Below, in pieces: positions 5,672 to 6,139 of a stretch of DNA of 6,139 bases. Under the pieces are notes generated by a model. That model was not told the DNA's origin. It did not search any database and saw only the letters and a program-made list of their open reading frames with translations. The first letter of the stretch is position 1, and each line of letters starts with the position of its first letter. The translations under genes and the position numbers were made by a program. The DNA is from an uncultured Clostridia bacterium (GTDB lineage Bacteria > Bacillota > Clostridia > Christensenellales > Borkfalkiaceae). Location of the stretch: positions 1 to 6,139 of the forward strand of contig CALGVF010000388.1 of the NCBI GenBank assembly GCA_937920115.1, read 5' to 3'.

Positions 5672-6139
5672 TTATTTTTCGCCGATAAATTCTCTTATAA
5701 GCGAGTACTTATGAACGATAGAATCGTCCGTTTTTTCAAAATGCGAAAGAATATCTCTAAGCCTAGTCATAATAACGTCGTCCGTCGGTTTATTTATAAA
5801 CTCATAGACGTCGTTTCTAAATATTTTCGGCTCGTAAGCGATAAAAGTATCGACCGAAACGTCCGCTCTGTTTTTGAACGGAACGACGTAGAGTTCTTCG
5901 CCCCTTTCGACGCTCGGAAAATACTTCACCGTCTCTTCCGCGTTCCTTCCTCTGTAACGCATATCTCTGCAAATTCTTCGGATAAGTCGCAGATATTTCG
6001 GGTGAATTATATAACTGTCTATTTCGAGTCTCGTTCTTACGCTGACGTAAATTTTAAAGGTCTTTTCGTCGGGATAATTCACGACGTCGGGATTTAAAGC
6101 GTGTATGCCCTCGAAAATAACTATTTCGTTCGGCTTACC
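5672..6139 (-). CDS. Uridine-kinase-like nucleoside kinase, C-terminal part (5' end outside window)
   Basis: The reading frame is open to the window edge, so only the last 155 residues are seen. Near the edge is EIVIFEGIHALNPDV, the strand and loop of uridine kinase that follow the nucleotide- and substrate-binding core. Next come FKIYVSVRTRLEID, RLIRRICRDMRYRGRNAEET, PSVERGEELYVVPFKNRADV and DTFIAYE, all characteristic of the Udk/phosphoribulokinase P-loop family as found in the large nucleoside kinases of Clostridia, where a TGS-type domain precedes the kinase. The expected reaction is ATP-dependent phosphorylation of uridine/cytidine or a related nucleoside in the cytoplasm (pyrimidine salvage). 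The P-loop and any N-terminal domain are off the window and cannot be checked. A GTG at 6082 is internal and not the start, because conserved sequence continues upstream of it. The stop TAA follows IREFIGEK. Confidence 0.9.
   Translation of the reverse strand, partial: GKPNEIVIFEGIHALNPDVVNYPDEKTFKIYVSVRTRLEIDSYIIHPKYLRLIRRICRDMRYRGRNAEETVKYFPSVERGEELYVVPFKNRADVSVDTFIAYEPKIFRNDVYEFINKPTDDVIMTRLRDILSHFEKTDDSIVHKYSLIREFIGEK

Overview
The window looks like chromosomal DNA from a Gram-positive-type anaerobe, most likely an uncultured gut Clostridium-like bacterium (class Clostridia, possibly Christensenellales). The reasons are strong AGGAGG-like ribosome sites, signal peptides followed by Ig-like modules, a YtxH-type small membrane protein, and a uridine-kinase-like nucleoside kinase of the type common in Clostridia. 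This placement is inference from gene style, not from a marker gene.

Layout. Positions 1-310 hold no intact gene: there is an AT-rich hairpin (4-48) and what looks like a frameshifted coding remnant on the minus strand (about 85-310). From 5024 down to 311 lies a tight minus-strand operon of three genes. The first is a 37-residue peptide gene (4911-5024), too short for routine gene calling but with a perfect ribosome site. The second encodes a 1150-residue secreted modular protein (1446-4898) with an Ig-like domain, four tandem beta-rich repeats and a glycoside-hydrolase-like barrel. The third encodes a lipoprotein with an FN3-like domain and a CX5R protein/lipid phosphatase domain (311-1441). 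The spacers are 12 and 4 bases, so the genes are probably co-transcribed and the last two translationally coupled.

Positions 5025-5412 are non-coding and unusually structured. They contain a roughly 281-bp imperfect inverted-repeat element (5071-5351) whose ends resemble a tRNA T-arm, followed by a stem-loop-rich leader of a 61-residue YtxH-like membrane protein gene (5413-5598, plus strand). A very strong bidirectional terminator (5623-5663) separates this gene from the convergent 3' part of a uridine-kinase-like nucleoside kinase gene (5672-6139, minus, cut by the window edge).

How they work together. The three-gene operon encodes two exported proteins, one for carbohydrate binding or cleavage and one for removing phosphate from an extracellular substrate, led by a small peptide of unknown role. 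A shared substrate is plausible but not shown. The YtxH-like gene and the kinase gene appear to be unrelated housekeeping neighbours. The most novel material is the small peptide with its YxxPxL leader-like start, the large modular protein, and the inverted-repeat element.
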